From: Pipra filicauda
Taxonomy: Eukaryota > Chordata > Aves > Passeriformes > Pipridae
Assembly: GCF_003945595.2 (NCBI RefSeq)
Contig: NW_024104421.1
Span: forward strand, 4,278,001 to 4,342,000
DNA length: 64,000 nucleotides
Direction: 5' to 3'
The position numbers and the translations under genes were made by a program. The notes under the pieces were generated by a model. The model was given only the letters and a program-made list of their open reading frames with translations, was not told the origin of the DNA and ran no database searches. Shown here piece by piece: positions 1-12,876 of the stretch; the stretch's first letter is position 1, and every line of letters begins with the position of its first letter.

Positions 1-3000
1 TTACAGGGTTTGGCTAAATCAGAGTCTGATCAGCACCTCAGTAAAGGAGCAGAGTTAGCTCCTACTGCCATCCATGGAGTTTCTTCCTGTCACTAAACCT
101 GATCTTTGGCATACTCAATGGAAACCCAACCTGCAAGATGGCTTATGGTCATGAAGCCAGTAGTGTACAAGTCCATTGGAGACAATGGTGGTCCATATAC
201 AGGATTTATACTGCACTTTGAAATGGGAAAGCCCTTACAGTTCAGCAACAGGAATCTGCCTTCTGCTGCCATCACCTCATCTTGTACTTTGGCTCTGAGC
301 TTCTTGGCAGAATCTGGGATCAAATCTATCTCTTAATATTCATGGCCTACAGCACCAGTCTTGCTAATTGCTGGTGCAACCCAGCTAAGCAGCCAGGTGG
401 GAAATTTGCATTGCTAAACTCATGGAGCTGTTACTTCCCCACAAGGAATTCACATGCTGCAGGAGAGAAGGGGGCTAGCTCTGCTTGTGGCAATCAGCGA
501 AGCAAAGCAGAACAATATGAGTGGGAATAATCCCAATCACCTCATTGAGCTCGCTTCTGTTGAGTGGTTAGACACTGACATGTTCCTAATCATTCCCATC
601 CATGTGAAGCCAAGGCATTTTTAGCTAGATTGGTAGCAAAGAAAGAGTCAGAAACCTTGCAGACACACATTAGGGAAGACCACACAAGAACAACAGTGAC
701 CATCACAAACTACAAGCAGAGACAAATTTTTGTCCCAGATTGTTCCTGGCAGCCAACCTCCTACTGTCATTCCCTGCATTTTCTTCCTCTTCTGCCCCTC
801 ACTTGAGCTGCATGGCTGCTCTTGCTGGTCTCTCCTGCAGTCAGGCACTCACTCGTCTTACTGCTTTGATGTCCCTTTTTATCTTCACCTTGCCTTCACC
901 TTGCTGTGCCACCCTCCTGCTGGCCATGTTCCCTCAGCCTCCCAAAGGATTCCTGTCCCACAAGACGAGGCTGGGTTCCTACTGAAAGCAGGACCATTCT
1001 TGCAGGTCCCAGAAGGACGGGATGTGGGCTGAGGTAGAGGAGGAGAAAGCAGCCGATCACTGCTGGAGCCTCCAAGTCCCTTGAAGAGATGAGAGTCACT
1101 TCCCTGTTTATGCTCTTTATTAGTCCCTATTCTCTTTAATCGGCTTAGACTGATGAGCCGAGGCAGCGGCAGGGATCAGCCGGGCTGTTTAATTAAAGGA
1201 TTGCAGCTCAGCCTTGCAGTTTGGGGGTTTGTGTAAATGAGCTGCAAGTACATTATTTAATCTGCTGCGCAGAGAGGAGTTGGGGCATTAATGAAGCAAA
1301 CTCTAATTAAAACTAGATGGTTGATGGTTATTAGTGGCATCAGTTTTGACAGGATTTATCTCATTTAGGGAAACTATCATGGAAGGGGGAAAGAATAAAC
1401 CCAAGCTGGTTTATCAAAATTCACCACAGCACCACTTGTGACTGGCTGTCCATTCAGTGGGACACAGAAAAGCTGCACAGGGAGCCCCTATGTACCAGGT
1501 TTTCCCATCAGGAGACCTGATGAGCTTATTTAGGGATATGCTTGGCTCACCCAGGAACTGATTGCCTATTCAGGCTGTCTGACCCACATATTTCAGTCTT
1601 GATTGACTTTTGTTCTGCCTTGGTTCCATGGGGAGCTTGTTCATGATGTGAGCAGGGTGGCAGGCTCTGTAAATAATCTGATGAGCTTCTCCAAGCAGCA
1701 TAGTGAGCCATTTCAGAACACCACATGGACATCAGCTCCACAGTGATCCTGAGTTTTTCCCTCCCTGCCATTCTTTTGCCTTCCTCACTGCAGTGTATAT
1801 GTAACTTCAGACGTGAAAGAAGCCCATGGCTGACTGCAGGACCTGGCAGAGACTAGAAGATGTTTTCTGGCCAGCATAAAGCTGACTGGTGAGTTTAACA
1901 GTGCTGCATGCGCTCTGCTTTTCTTCTGGCACAGTGTGGGAAGTAGTGATGCTCTTCTCTCCTGAGATGGTCAGGCAGGGAGATCACACATAAAAGCTGC
2001 TCTGTTTCAAAGAGCAAAAAATTCTGTGTGTCTGTTTTTCACTTTCAAATAGCCATGGTGGTTTCAATCTTTTTTATGTCTGCACGGCGTATTGTGTCAC
2101 ACACAAACAAATTCAGGACTGCTATTGGAGTCTGGAGGCATTAGAAATGGAGAGGACACAAGAAAGTCCTGGGAAAAAAGTAAGGAAAGCATGAGGCCTG
2201 CAGAGTGGGACAAGTTACAAAAGGCATAAAATGGACAGGCATAGACCAGTAGGAGAAGCCCCTTAACTGGAAGCCCAGATGCAACAAGCAGTTGAGGTCA
2301 TTGTCATTCACCCACACTTCAGAATTTCCTGGCTCAGACTCATCTTTGGATGCAACTTGCCAAATTTGTTAAATTACTGAAACAAATGGTTGCTTCTTCT
2401 TCAATTTACCTGTCAAATCCCAGCAGTAGGAGGGCAGACAAACTCAGGCTCAAGGGATGGGCAGGGCCTTTGAGAGTCACCGGGATGAAAGGAAGGCCTG
2501 ACCAAGAACTTGACAAAAACAATCCTAGAGCCAAAGACTGTAAGAATGTCAGCCTTGTAGAACAAGAAAATACTAGAAACAAAAGGAACTGATCAGAAGT
2601 AAGATGGAGTCTGCAACAAGAATGGGGCAGGGTCAAGGACGAGTGTATGAAGACAGAACACCATGACAAAATTGAGGTTTGATTCAGACAAAATAGAACA
2701 CTTAACCAAAACTGTCTCACTCCAGAAATGCAAGGGAGAGGTTGCTGACCACAGAAATATCTGTAGTCTCCTCCTCTGCTGTCTCCTTCTCTTCCTTGCC
2801 AGCATCCCCCATCTGCCATGGAGGTGCACAGGCTGTCATGCAAACTTTACCAACGCTTGAGAGCCCTTAACACAGACGTCATGGGGGTTACCCCTTCCAT
2901 TTTCATACACAGATGGGCAGGAGGGGTTCTGCTTCTTTACCCTGTCTCCAAGCATGGCTGAACTCTACTTTCAAAGATACACACCCACCCGCTCACCCCT

Positions 3001-4057
3001 GTTCTTTTCACAGTTGTCCAGCACTTATATTTTTTTCTTGGAAGGAAATCAGAAACTACAGTCTGCTCCAGTGAGCAGAACAAATCAGAGGAATATAATT
3101 TTAAAAATGCTGTAGCCTCACTAATGCAATTCAGTTGCCCAGTTCAGAGCCCTCCCTAGTAACTCAGGCTTCTTACCAAAGGTCAGATGTAAAAGTCTAG
3201 CAGTGTGATGAGAGAAATCTTTAAAGAGAAAACTCTTTGCTGTTGACAGAATGGTGATGAGGCCTGAGAAAAAGGAGATGATCTGTAAGATGGAAGTGTG
3301 GGAAGTTGTGAGAAGAGAAGGACATGGCAAGAACAGAAGGACAAGGCCAAGCACAGAAGCTATATGCAGTACATGCATCTCAAGTACTTTTGAAGCTCCT
3401 TGGCCCCCTTGCTCTTGGCACTGACGTCTCTCACTGATGGGGGAGGGCTACGAGAATTGCTGGTGTCCCCACACCTGGCTGGACTGGATACAAGTTGGTG
3501 ATAGTTAATAGTACCTGTCTATAATTGTTCTCTGCTGGTAAGCTCAGACCATTTCAACACATGTAAAACTGCTCCCCCTACCCTGTCTCAGGGTGAGAGA
3601 CAGAACCCTGAGTTTGGTGACTTTTGCTGTAGCTTAGAGGTTATGGATCAATACTGTGTCCAGGAACCTTATAGTGTGGGGTAGCTAATTTGAAGGAGAA
3701 GAGTGAAGCATGTGTATGTCAGTGTCACCGTGACACAGAAGGGTAAGAAAAGGTACAAGTGTGAATGTGGATTGATGGAAGCAAATGTTTGAAGAGAGGC
3801 TGAAAATACCTTTTTGGAAGTGAATGGGTGTGTGAGAGTGGAGGCCAGAGAGGGTTTGCAAGCAATTACACAACAGTACAAACAGTAATCTCTGGGAGTG
3901 AAAAGAGACAGACAGCAGTGCTGGGGACATGGGACGTAAGGGATGATGGTGAAGGATTGGCATGTATAATATGTGAGCTTTGTCTGGGGCAAGAAGATTA
4001 GTAATGGATGACAAGGAAGTAGGAAAAATAAAGGTCTGGCTGGCAGCAATTTCCCAC
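1..4057 (-). other. IQSEC3: IQSEC3 intron 2, incomplete
   Basis: This begins with the GTGGGA donor at 4057 and runs off the left edge. I looked on the minus strand for the next IQSEC3 segment (acidic, Ser/Ala-rich, leading to the IQ motif) and saw none, so exon 3 should lie outside the window. I saw no clear repeat. The stretch at about 1105-1370 stands out for its composition and is listed separately. Confidence 0.75.
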
Positions 4058-4138
4058 CTTGGTGAGGAGTCTGGAGATGAAGGCTTCTGCTCCGCGTCAG
4101 CTGCTGGGCAACAGAACTGGTGTAAAACAGTTTCATTC
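4058..4138 (-). CDS. IQSEC3: IQSEC3 coding exon 2 (81 nt)
   Basis: The translation is a split Glu codon, then NETVLHQFCCPAADAEQKP, then SSPDSSP and a split codon. The first 19 residues match the segment that directly follows the GKGVLSRR region in vertebrate IQSEC3. The acceptor reads TTTTTTCTTACAG|GAATG. A good branch-point candidate, CTGAC, has its A at 4166, 28 nt upstream. The donor reads CCAAG|GTGGGA. The incoming phase (2) fits exon 1 exactly and rebuilds GAG for Glu166. The exon also leaves in phase 2, so its length is a multiple of three and skipping it would keep the frame. This segment lies between the N-terminal coiled coil and the IQ motif, and I know of no catalytic role for it. 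The next exon is not in the window. Confidence 0.9.
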
Positions 4139-7123
4139 CTGTAAGAAAAAACAAACCATAGTAGGTCAGTGTTCAGTTCATTTAGCAGAAAAATCAAGGG
4201 AGAATGTCTTTTTCAGAGCTGTTCCAAGGGGACAGCGAACCCCAGTGATGCTGAAAGAGTAATCTAATTATTACATGAATATTTTGTACTCCAAGGTGGT
4301 GGGGAGCAGGGAGAAGGCGGCTGGTTGGAAATTCTATTTCCATCTATCTTCACCTCCCTTACCTTACCTGTCCTGCTGTTGATGTCAAGCCATAGAGAAT
4401 GGGACAAAAGTGCCCAAATAAAAAGTTTTCCTTCTACCAGTATCTGTCTCATGATCCCATACACCTCATGAAAAATGGTTTTATCTGTCTCTAACTTTTA
4501 TTTCTTTTGCAACAGAAATATGCTCTTAGATATGTTTCCTATACATTGTAATGCAAAGTAGTTGATTTTTACTTGAGAGTGGCTAAATTACCTCTGCAGA
4601 TAATTTTCCTGAAACCTCCCTAGAGCAGAGAAATTGCCTTAGCACATCATCACTGGACATTACCAGGAACAGCAGTGGAAAACTGACAGGACAAGCACAA
4701 GTAGAGGGGCTCAGACCATGACAAGGGGAAGAGACCATAGCAGAGACAAGCAAAACCATAAGAAGTGGCAAACTTAAGCAAAACAGGAAAACAGAAGACT
4801 AAAAATGGGTTTACTGGATAAGAAAGACAAAGGAATTCATCCAAAGTAAGAAATCCTAGTGCTACAGAAATTTTTGACACTAGGCTATCAACTCCATTAG
4901 GTAGGTTTATTGGAAGAGGTCAGTTATGGTATTTGATAGCTCGTGCTTGGTGTCTCAAAAGAGGGCCCCCAAGCAAAGAAATCCCTGAACAATGATACCC
5001 TTACAACCTAAACTCCCCATCCCTCATGTGACAGTCTGGACCAACAGCATCATTAGAGTCTGGGTTTTTCACACCCTTCATTGGTTTGGTATTTTGTTGC
5101 CAAGTGGTTGTCTTGTGCTCATCTTCATTTCCTCCTTACATCAGTTTCAGTGGGGGTTTTGGTCAGTTCTGTAGTCAATATAATATGTTTTCTACAGTTC
5201 ATATATCCATGACCTATGGGCTGTCCACTCCATCTATTAATTTTTAAGTAATATTTAAGCTACAGCTGTGTCTATTCTAACTATTATTAATGTTCAGACT
5301 GTTAGCTTCAAGTTTCCCTACAATCTCTCCTTGACTTACACAATGCAGCCATATAGTTCAGATAAAATTCAACTTGCAGCTCAACAATTCTGAGTACTTA
5401 TGTCAAGCAAGTACTTGGCTACCTTCAAATAATATAAAATTTTCAACACCTAGACCAAACTTCCAAAACTGCTCACTAATCTCGAATGACTTTTCTTGGG
5501 GTCTGTTACCTGAAAGCATTTGTAAGCAGCCTGGTTTTCCTGGGTGTTGGGCACTTATCATGGCATTGGAACCAGTAAGAGCTGCTCATCACCTCCAAAA
5601 ATTAGATCCTTTGAAGAGAGCTCCAGGGAGGCCCTTCAGCATATATCATCAGCCAATTTTGAACATGCTGACCTTCACCCATGAAAAGGAGTCACTAAAA
5701 AGAGTCTCAGTGCTAAGGGGGGAAAGTACTAGGGGAATGGAAAAGAAAATGAAAAAAGAAGAAGAAAAGCAGGGGAGACAAAGCAGGCTGAATCCTCAAG
5801 TGGCATAAAAGCACCCTGTCTCAAAATCAGTGGAACACCATTAAGAGCTCTCTTCTCAGTGCTACTGTGGAGACCCAGGGCTCAAATGCAGTCATCTTCT
5901 TTTAAAAATATTTTTGCAGCTTCTAACCCAGACAAAAGCAGTACAGCTAAGTCTCCTGGCTTGTCTTGGGGGTCTCAGATTCTTCCAAAGGCCCTGCCAC
6001 ACTTTCCATCACTTTGAAATGTGAATCTTATCACCTTTGTCTTTTTCAAAATCTGATAGACATAGCCACAAAGATACCTAAATTACAGACAAGGATGATA
6101 CTTTTCCCAGCTCATTTAATAAAACAAACTGCTTAATTCTTCCACTTCCTTGGCTCCCAATGGCTTCTCGAAAGGAATCTTTCCTTAGAAACAACAGGAC
6201 TGTCAGGAGCAGCACAGCAAGGGGAAGACAAAAGCATTAGCTTTACCTCACTGACCTCTAACCATGCCCTCAGTCTCTGTGACATATAACCTGCCGGAAA
6301 AGAGAGGACATGTTTGTGTGATGTGTCAACTTCATCTCCTTGGCCTTCCACTTCTGAAACTACCCAGCTCACATCCCTTCCCTCCGGCCAGTCTGGTTAT
6401 TGTTGGTTCTCACTACGTTCTTTCCAATTTAAACTTCTCAGGTGGCATGCAGCTATCTGACTGATGTGCCCAAAAATTACTTGTGTTGTCTTTTCACTGA
6501 AGCAAGTGGGCGAATCACATTTGAGTCTATGTTCAAGTAGGCTCACACAAGTACTCCAGCTCCTACATCCTGTCACACTGCTTCCAGCTAGAATCTGTCA
6601 GGACTTTTCTGATAAAATTTTGGTTTCGTATAAAAATACTGATTCATCAAATTTAAACTAACTGGTGAAAACCTCTAGGGTTTAAAAAAGATTCTTCAAA
6701 TTTACAGGGGTTCGCCTGGACTTTCTGGCAAGCTGCTGGAGGGCCGTGCCTCCACCTCTCGCATCTCTAGTGCAGCTATGCCATACGAGTAGCCTCTTGG
6801 AGAGGGGCTACCAGGTTTTCCACCCTGCCCAGATCCCAAAGCAGCAAAGCTGGGAGTTGGCTAGTCCATGCAGTGTGGAGCACCTGTGCCAAGGCAGTCA
6901 GCTCCTAAAAGCAGCCCTGGAGTCACAGACATCGTCAGCCGCAGTGTGGCAATGCATGAGGCTCTCAGCTGATTCAGCAACAGCTGGTATCCATTCTGAG
7001 GTGAATTCTTCATTTCAAAAGTATTATATGTTGGCATTTCCTACTCTCATCTATACAAGATCTGACAGGGATAAGAAAAGGGGCCTATTTCCAGAAAAAA
7101 GTAACAATGTACTTTTAAATCAC
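4139..7123. other. Intron 1 stretch without recognised features
   Basis: AT-rich single-copy sequence lies between exon 2 and the first CR1 copy. A plus-strand open frame at 5374-5808 (144 codons, Lys/Glu-rich end) has no family signature and is probably accidental. Confidence 0.6.
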
Positions 7124-7557
7124 AGAATCATAGAATCATTTACGTTGAAAAAGACGCTTAAGATCATTGAGTCCAACCATTATCCCAGCACTGCCAAGGC
7201 CACCGCCAAACCACATCCCTAAGCACCACATCTACATGTCTTTCAATTACCTCCTGGTATGGTCACTGCACCACTTCCCTGGGTAGCTCATTCCAATGCC
7301 TGACCACCTTTTCAATGAAGAAATTTTTCTTAATATCCAATCTCAACCTTCCCTGGGCAACTTGAGGCCATTTCCTCTTGTCTTATTGCTTGTTACTTAG
7401 GAGGAGAGACCAACATCCACTTGGCTACAACCTCCTTTCAGGTAGTTGCAAAGAGGAATAAGGTTCCCCTTGAGCCTCCTTTTCCTCAGGCTAAAAACTT
7501 CCAGCTCCTGTAGTCGCTCCTCATAAAACCTGTGCTCTAGACCCCTCACCAGCTACC
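7124..7557 (-). mobile_element. CR1 LINE fragment (5'-truncated, with 3' tail)
   Basis: Read on the minus strand, this is the end of CR1 ORF2 and its 3' end, finishing in ATGATTCTATGATTCTGTGAT at 7124. That terminal octamer repeat is the signature of avian CR1. Hallmark segments such as the TGATCTTAAG box and the GGAGGCTCAAGGGGAACCTT block are recognisable. The copy is a short, 5'-truncated, non-coding relic, as most CR1 insertions are. It lies in IQSEC3 intron 1 in the same orientation as the gene. Confidence 0.93.
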
Positions 7558-10500
7558 AAATGGAATCTTCCAGAAAACAAACACCCCAAATTTCAGCCAT
7601 TTCTAATCTAAACATTTCCCTAACTTTACACTGTTCTCTGCTTTTATTCGAACAGCAGATGCACCACTTCAATTCCTAATTACACATGAAGAAAGCAAAC
7701 AAGAGGGCGGGAAAACATAGGGGATAAGAGGAAGGAATAAGGATATACAAAAAAATGCAAAATAGAAGCCTGTATATAGATGAAATGCCTTGCTAGTTAA
7801 TTATCATGGTAGAAACACAAAGCAAAGTAAAGTGGAAACAGTGAAAGGAAGAGTGGGGTGAAGTTTCAGGACTTTAGGCTCAGTCTCCTGTGGGTGTTTT
7901 AAGAAAAAAACATCTCACAAAATCTCTTCAGAGAATCAGCATGTTCTGAGCACTGCAGCTGCACAGTCAGTTGTTGATTCTGGTTCTCATGTGTCCTTAA
8001 CACCAGCCATGGGTATTTTCTGCCCAGAACAGAGTCATCTTGAACCTCTGAAATCTCAAGATCTCTGAAGTAATTGTGCCCTTTACATGCCACTACCAGA
8101 TGTTGATCATGCTCACAGGCAGAAATCTGTCTCCAGGCCATTTGGGATCCTTGTGTCCCCCTCTGGGGGCCAGGACTCCCATGGAGGAGCCACCAGGGAG
8201 GTGGTGAGGAGCAGATACTGCCTGATGGAAGTAAATATATGAGGTGTAAATGGGTATTCCAAAACTGTGCTGAAAGCTCTTCCCCTGACTGGGTGCAGGG
8301 AAGGAGATTTCTTTATTCCTATTAAATCCAAGTTCCCCAAATGCCTAAGAGCAGTTGGGAGCTCTGGGGCTGTTTAAATTCTTCTTTTACAGCCTGCTTC
8401 TCCTTCTCTTTTGTGCAACCCAGACATGCACCACAGGGAATGGGTTTCACCTTGAAGACTACCCTTGTTCATTTTTCTCCTTTCCATCTCTTGATCCTGC
8501 ATGTATCTGATATTTTGCAAATCCATGACCTCGCTTTTGCAGCACAGCACCCATACAGGAGCAGGGTTAACTTGGTATGGAAGAAGTGGACTTATTCCCA
8601 CCCTGAAGAGTCTGTATTAATTGGTAGAACAAACAGCTCTCATCTGGGTGCAAAAGGCAAGTGTCCTAGGGCCTTACTACCACTTCTAAGCCTCAAGTAA
8701 GTGCCCCAGGAAAGCAATTGTCTTCTTAACACTATGAAGTCTTCAGGTAAGGTGTTGGTTTTGTTGATGTGATTCAAGAGGGCCTGTCAGGGTTGTAATG
8801 GCTGGTGGCTACCTGGATTTCATTCCCCTGTGGTATCATCAACCTTTGCAGATTTAAAGTGAATCTTGAGATATTTAGTATCTGTCAGAAGTCAGTGTAA
8901 GACTTTTCGTGGTGGGTTGTTTTTTTTTCCTTTCTGTGTTTTCTTTTCATTTTGTTTTTAAACAAATCTTACTTCATAAGTCAGAAAGGCTACATAAAAC
9001 TTGAATATGAGGCCCCTGAGGAGTTCAACACTAGAAAGCATAAGGCTTGTTCTTGCCTTTGAAAAACGGGGAGGAAGGCAATGTGACTTCAGTAACACTA
9101 GATTCAGACTCATTACTTTGGGGTGCTGATCCATAATTTTGTTTCTTTTAAAATGTTTCAGGTAGGTGGCAATGGTCTCTACTGATTAAAAGGGTAGGTC
9201 CAGGGCTTGCTTTTTTTGCCTGTTTCTTCCTCTATGTCCTCTGCCTTGCCTTCCTCAGACTTGCAAACCCTTGCAGATATGGAAATTAAACAAACACTAT
9301 CATAGGCAGATCAGGCAGGTAATTGTGGAGACAGTTTCTCCCCATCTGTCAGGATACTGCTGAACTGTTCCGTTTCCAATTTATTGCTTTAGAAATAAAC
9401 AAATTACTATGCCTTGGACTGGACTCTGATGAAAGCTTGGAAGGGAAAACCAGCAAGAAGAAAAGGTGTTCTGGGTGGGTGGAGCTGGGTGGTACAAAAG
9501 AGGAAGAGGCTAGCAGAGAGGAGGAGGCATGCTGAGGTACATCTTGCCAGCACTATGAGACCAGTGTGTGGAGGAGCAGCAGAGGACAAGGGCAAGCGTA
9601 GATGCAAAAGAAGGACTGGGAACAGCCTGAGCCTGTCAGTGCTTTGCTCCATCTAGCTGGGACGCACGCTCCGGAGGCAAGGATTTGACAGTCCAGACCT
9701 ATCTCAAATGCAGAGAAAGCTTGGCCCATGCTGTCAATTGAAACATTAGCCCCCTCTCCTCAGAGAGAAAACAGCTGACTGAATTTTATTCAGTTGTCCT
9801 CAACATTGCTCCTGACAAGAGGTATCCTCCAGCCAGCTGCCTGCAGCCTCAATAGGGGTATCTGTGAATTAACTGTCCAGCCACAGCAATTCCTGCTGTG
9901 ATGAACTTTAGAGAGCCTTGTGCCAAACCTCCTGGCTAGCACAAGCTGTCTAGTCAGCTCAGAAGTTAGCTCTACCTTTCCGCCTTAGAAAGTTGGACCG
10001 TGCTGCAAAGGGGCCCCCTGACTAATGCTGCTTTTTACAGCCGTGGATCCCATGGGGTTAAGCTTCTCTTTTCTTAAAAACAGGTGTTGTAGAGGGAACA
10101 AGAGTTGAGCTGCAAAAGTTGAAAGTGTCTGTAGCTACCTAGCTTGCACATCACAGGGCCAAAGGAGAGCAAACTTCCCTAAAATTGCCTTAGTGCTGTA
10201 TCTTCCCTTTGGACAAGTACCATAAAGTGGGGCTTTATGATCTGCATTGCCCACCCAAAGCATCAGTGCCCACTAGTTTAGCACTGATGATATCTGTCTT
10301 GAAATAGAGATGCCTGCCTGCTGAGAGCTGCACTATGGTAAACAAGTCTAACCTGTTTTTCTTCCCCTGCACCCCCACAAAAGCAAACCCCCAACCCAGA
10401 CACCATATGGAAAACGGTGGTGCTCCCTGCTCTCCAGCAGTCAGCTTTAATTAAACAAATACCCTGTGTGGCCTGTTCCCAAAGATAAAGAGCAGCTATG

Positions 10501-11700
10501 TGTTTTTCTGCATGAATGATTTTAGACTACAAGAAATGCCAAAACAAGACAGAATGAAAATTGCTCTCACTACGGGTACACAGCGCGTGTTTCTCTCTGT
10601 CATGCCGCAACACCCGTGCATCCCACTGTGACTGCCGCCCTGGTCAGCTCTGCAGGATTGCTGGCATGAACCCTAAATGAAGATCACTGGCTTTCCCAAC
10701 TGCCAGTACTTAACTAACCCCTGTATCCTGGTCCTTGAGCCCTACTGGCCTGTGTGTTCTGTAGCCTTGCCCTTGGCCCAAGCACACAGCAAGTTCTTAG
10801 AAATCTGACAATGCTAAAAGGTGATCCCTCAAGCAATGTTCTATCAGTAAATAAATAGTCCAACTCACACAGCCTTCCCTTTAAAACTCCACTTTTTGAA
10901 GAAAAGCTAGAGGCTTTGATCAAAAGTCATTGTTTGTAGCCCTGGATATCTCAGCTTTCCTGGAGTCTTTTGCTACTTGTCTCTATCTTGCGTTTTTTTG
11001 GATAGCTGCCAAGAGAACAGATGGAGTCACAGAAAATCATGGCCTAGTAGGGGAAGATTAAAGGCAGAAAGAGTCAAAGGAGAACTGAACTCATCTCAGA
11101 TTAAGTTTTACTGGCTGTTATCTTTCTTAAAATGAGTACTGGAGAACCACAAACAGGAACTATTCAGCAATGAGAAATTTATGAAAGGCCAGTTGCACCG
11201 TCTTCTGACTCCCCCAAAATTACAGTTTAATGTTACCTCTGCCAAGCTAATGTGACACAACCTAGCTAAGGTTAGCTGCAGACCTTACTCCTTCTATCAT
11301 CCCCCTTCTGTGATAGATCTATTTTTGACTCCAGTCAACCTGGAACTGAGAGTTGGAGTAAGATCTCAAAGAGGCAGTGTTTCCAAAAGAGTACCTTCTA
11401 GCAACTAGCTGTTTCTCCCCTGGTTCTTCACTCTTCACTCCAAAATACCTCCAATAAAACTTTCTATTGCTCATCTCAATTGAAGGGCTGTTTTGGAGGC
11501 AGTTGAGTATGGGCAGAGTTTATATTGCAAAGAAGCCATACATGATTAAAAATAAATTCAAGGTAATTTCTGTAATTCAAGTTCTTTAACTCCTTGTAAG
11601 TCTGATGGCCTCCTCGCTGTTATGGGATACTGCTGAGGGAAAGAATTTGACAAGATTCAGAGAGGAACTGAACACTTTAAAGATTATCCTGTTACAATAG

Positions 11701-11820
11701 TTAATGCCATGTCTTCCTGAACAGTTGGTTTCTCAGTTTACTTTAGTCCATATAAATGGCAAGCATTTCTCTTGTACTCTTACTTTTACTCACTCTTACC
11801 TTGAAGAAATTCTTTGGAGA
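11701..11820 (+). repeat. Local direct duplication, copy A
   Basis: The stretch beginning TTAATGCCATGTCTTCCTGA is repeated about 1.06 kb downstream at 12764-12876, in the same orientation. Long shared words include TTCCTGAACAGTTGGTTTCT and ACCTTGAAGAAATTCT. This copy has about ten extra bases near 11780-11795. The similarity fades outside the block. I do not recognise a repeat family. Confidence 0.85.
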
Positions 11821-12763
11821 AAAGTCAGTGTATAGGACTCAAACTTATCAGCATTAGAAAGTAGTTTTTATGGGTGTCCTATAGCTGTCTACTGTGACTG
11901 TTTTTTACTCTTCCCTCTTGAACATCTGATGTTGGCTATCTCTGAAGAACAGCTATACAAACCAGATTCACAAATGTGACTGACTGAGATCTCCTGTGTT
12001 AAGGGGCAAGAGGCTTATTAGCCAAGATACTGAAGTGTAGGAGTGCAAAGAGACTGAAAATGTCATGTTATTTTACATTTCCAGTAACTACTACAATCCC
12101 AACCTGAGTTACCTGCCAGAAATGAAAAATCAAATATATTTGGTAGCCAGGAACTTGGCTTGCCTTGAACATCTCATGAGTGTTGGAGAGAATGTCTTCT
12201 GCCATGATGTTTCTCTATAAATTTGATTATCAAAAGATCAGCGCTCATCCTCTAAAACCTACTTAGTGCCTGCTTAATCATCATCTTGTTTCTTGGTACA
12301 AATTCATTTTAAGTCATACATCCTTCATATAGCATTACTATAAATTCCTTTTTTTAGTGCTAGGGGATGGGATGAAGATGGAATTCCCATTGACAGAGTA
12401 TTTACATTTTTTCACTGGAATATGTTAATTTTAGAGCTCCTATAAAATATCTTAAGACAAATTGCCCTTGCTAGTATAAAATACCATATGCATACACTAC
12501 TGTTGGGAAAGTGAAAATCCAATGTGACACACTGACGCAAATGTGTGTCTTTGAGCTACTGCGTGTTCTTCAGAACAGCACAGCTTGGAAGAATAAGCAC
12601 AAGGCACCGTGCTGGGGAAATGGAATTTCCTGTGTTGGAGGAAGAAGATCTGGGCCAATGCTGCTGTGATCTGATCTTTTTTTGGTTAGCTCGTTGGGCG
12701 ACTATAACAGATATGTCAAATATGCCATTCATTTATCACCATCTGCTTCTAGGGATGGAGATA

Positions 12764-12876
12764 TTAATGCCATATCTTCCTGAACAGTTGGTTTCTCAGC
12801 TTACTTTAGTCCATAAAAGTGGCAGGCATTTCTCCTGTACATCTTCTCTCTCACCTTGAAGAAATTCTCGGGGGAA
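12764..12876 (+). repeat. Local direct duplication, copy B
   Basis: Partner of the block at 11701-11820, with roughly 85-90% identity by eye and one small length difference. It is non-coding and lies in IQSEC3 intron 1. An open frame crosses it at 12545-12859 but has no recognisable protein signature. Confidence 0.85.

Noticed and set aside
3669..4057. Read-through of exon 2 into a longer open frame
   Set aside because: The similarity to IQSEC3 stops at the GTGGGA donor. The continuation is unlike the family and runs into pyrimidine-rich intron.
5374..5808. 144-codon plus-strand open frame as a new gene
   Set aside because: No domain. The charged C-terminal part comes from an A/G-rich run.
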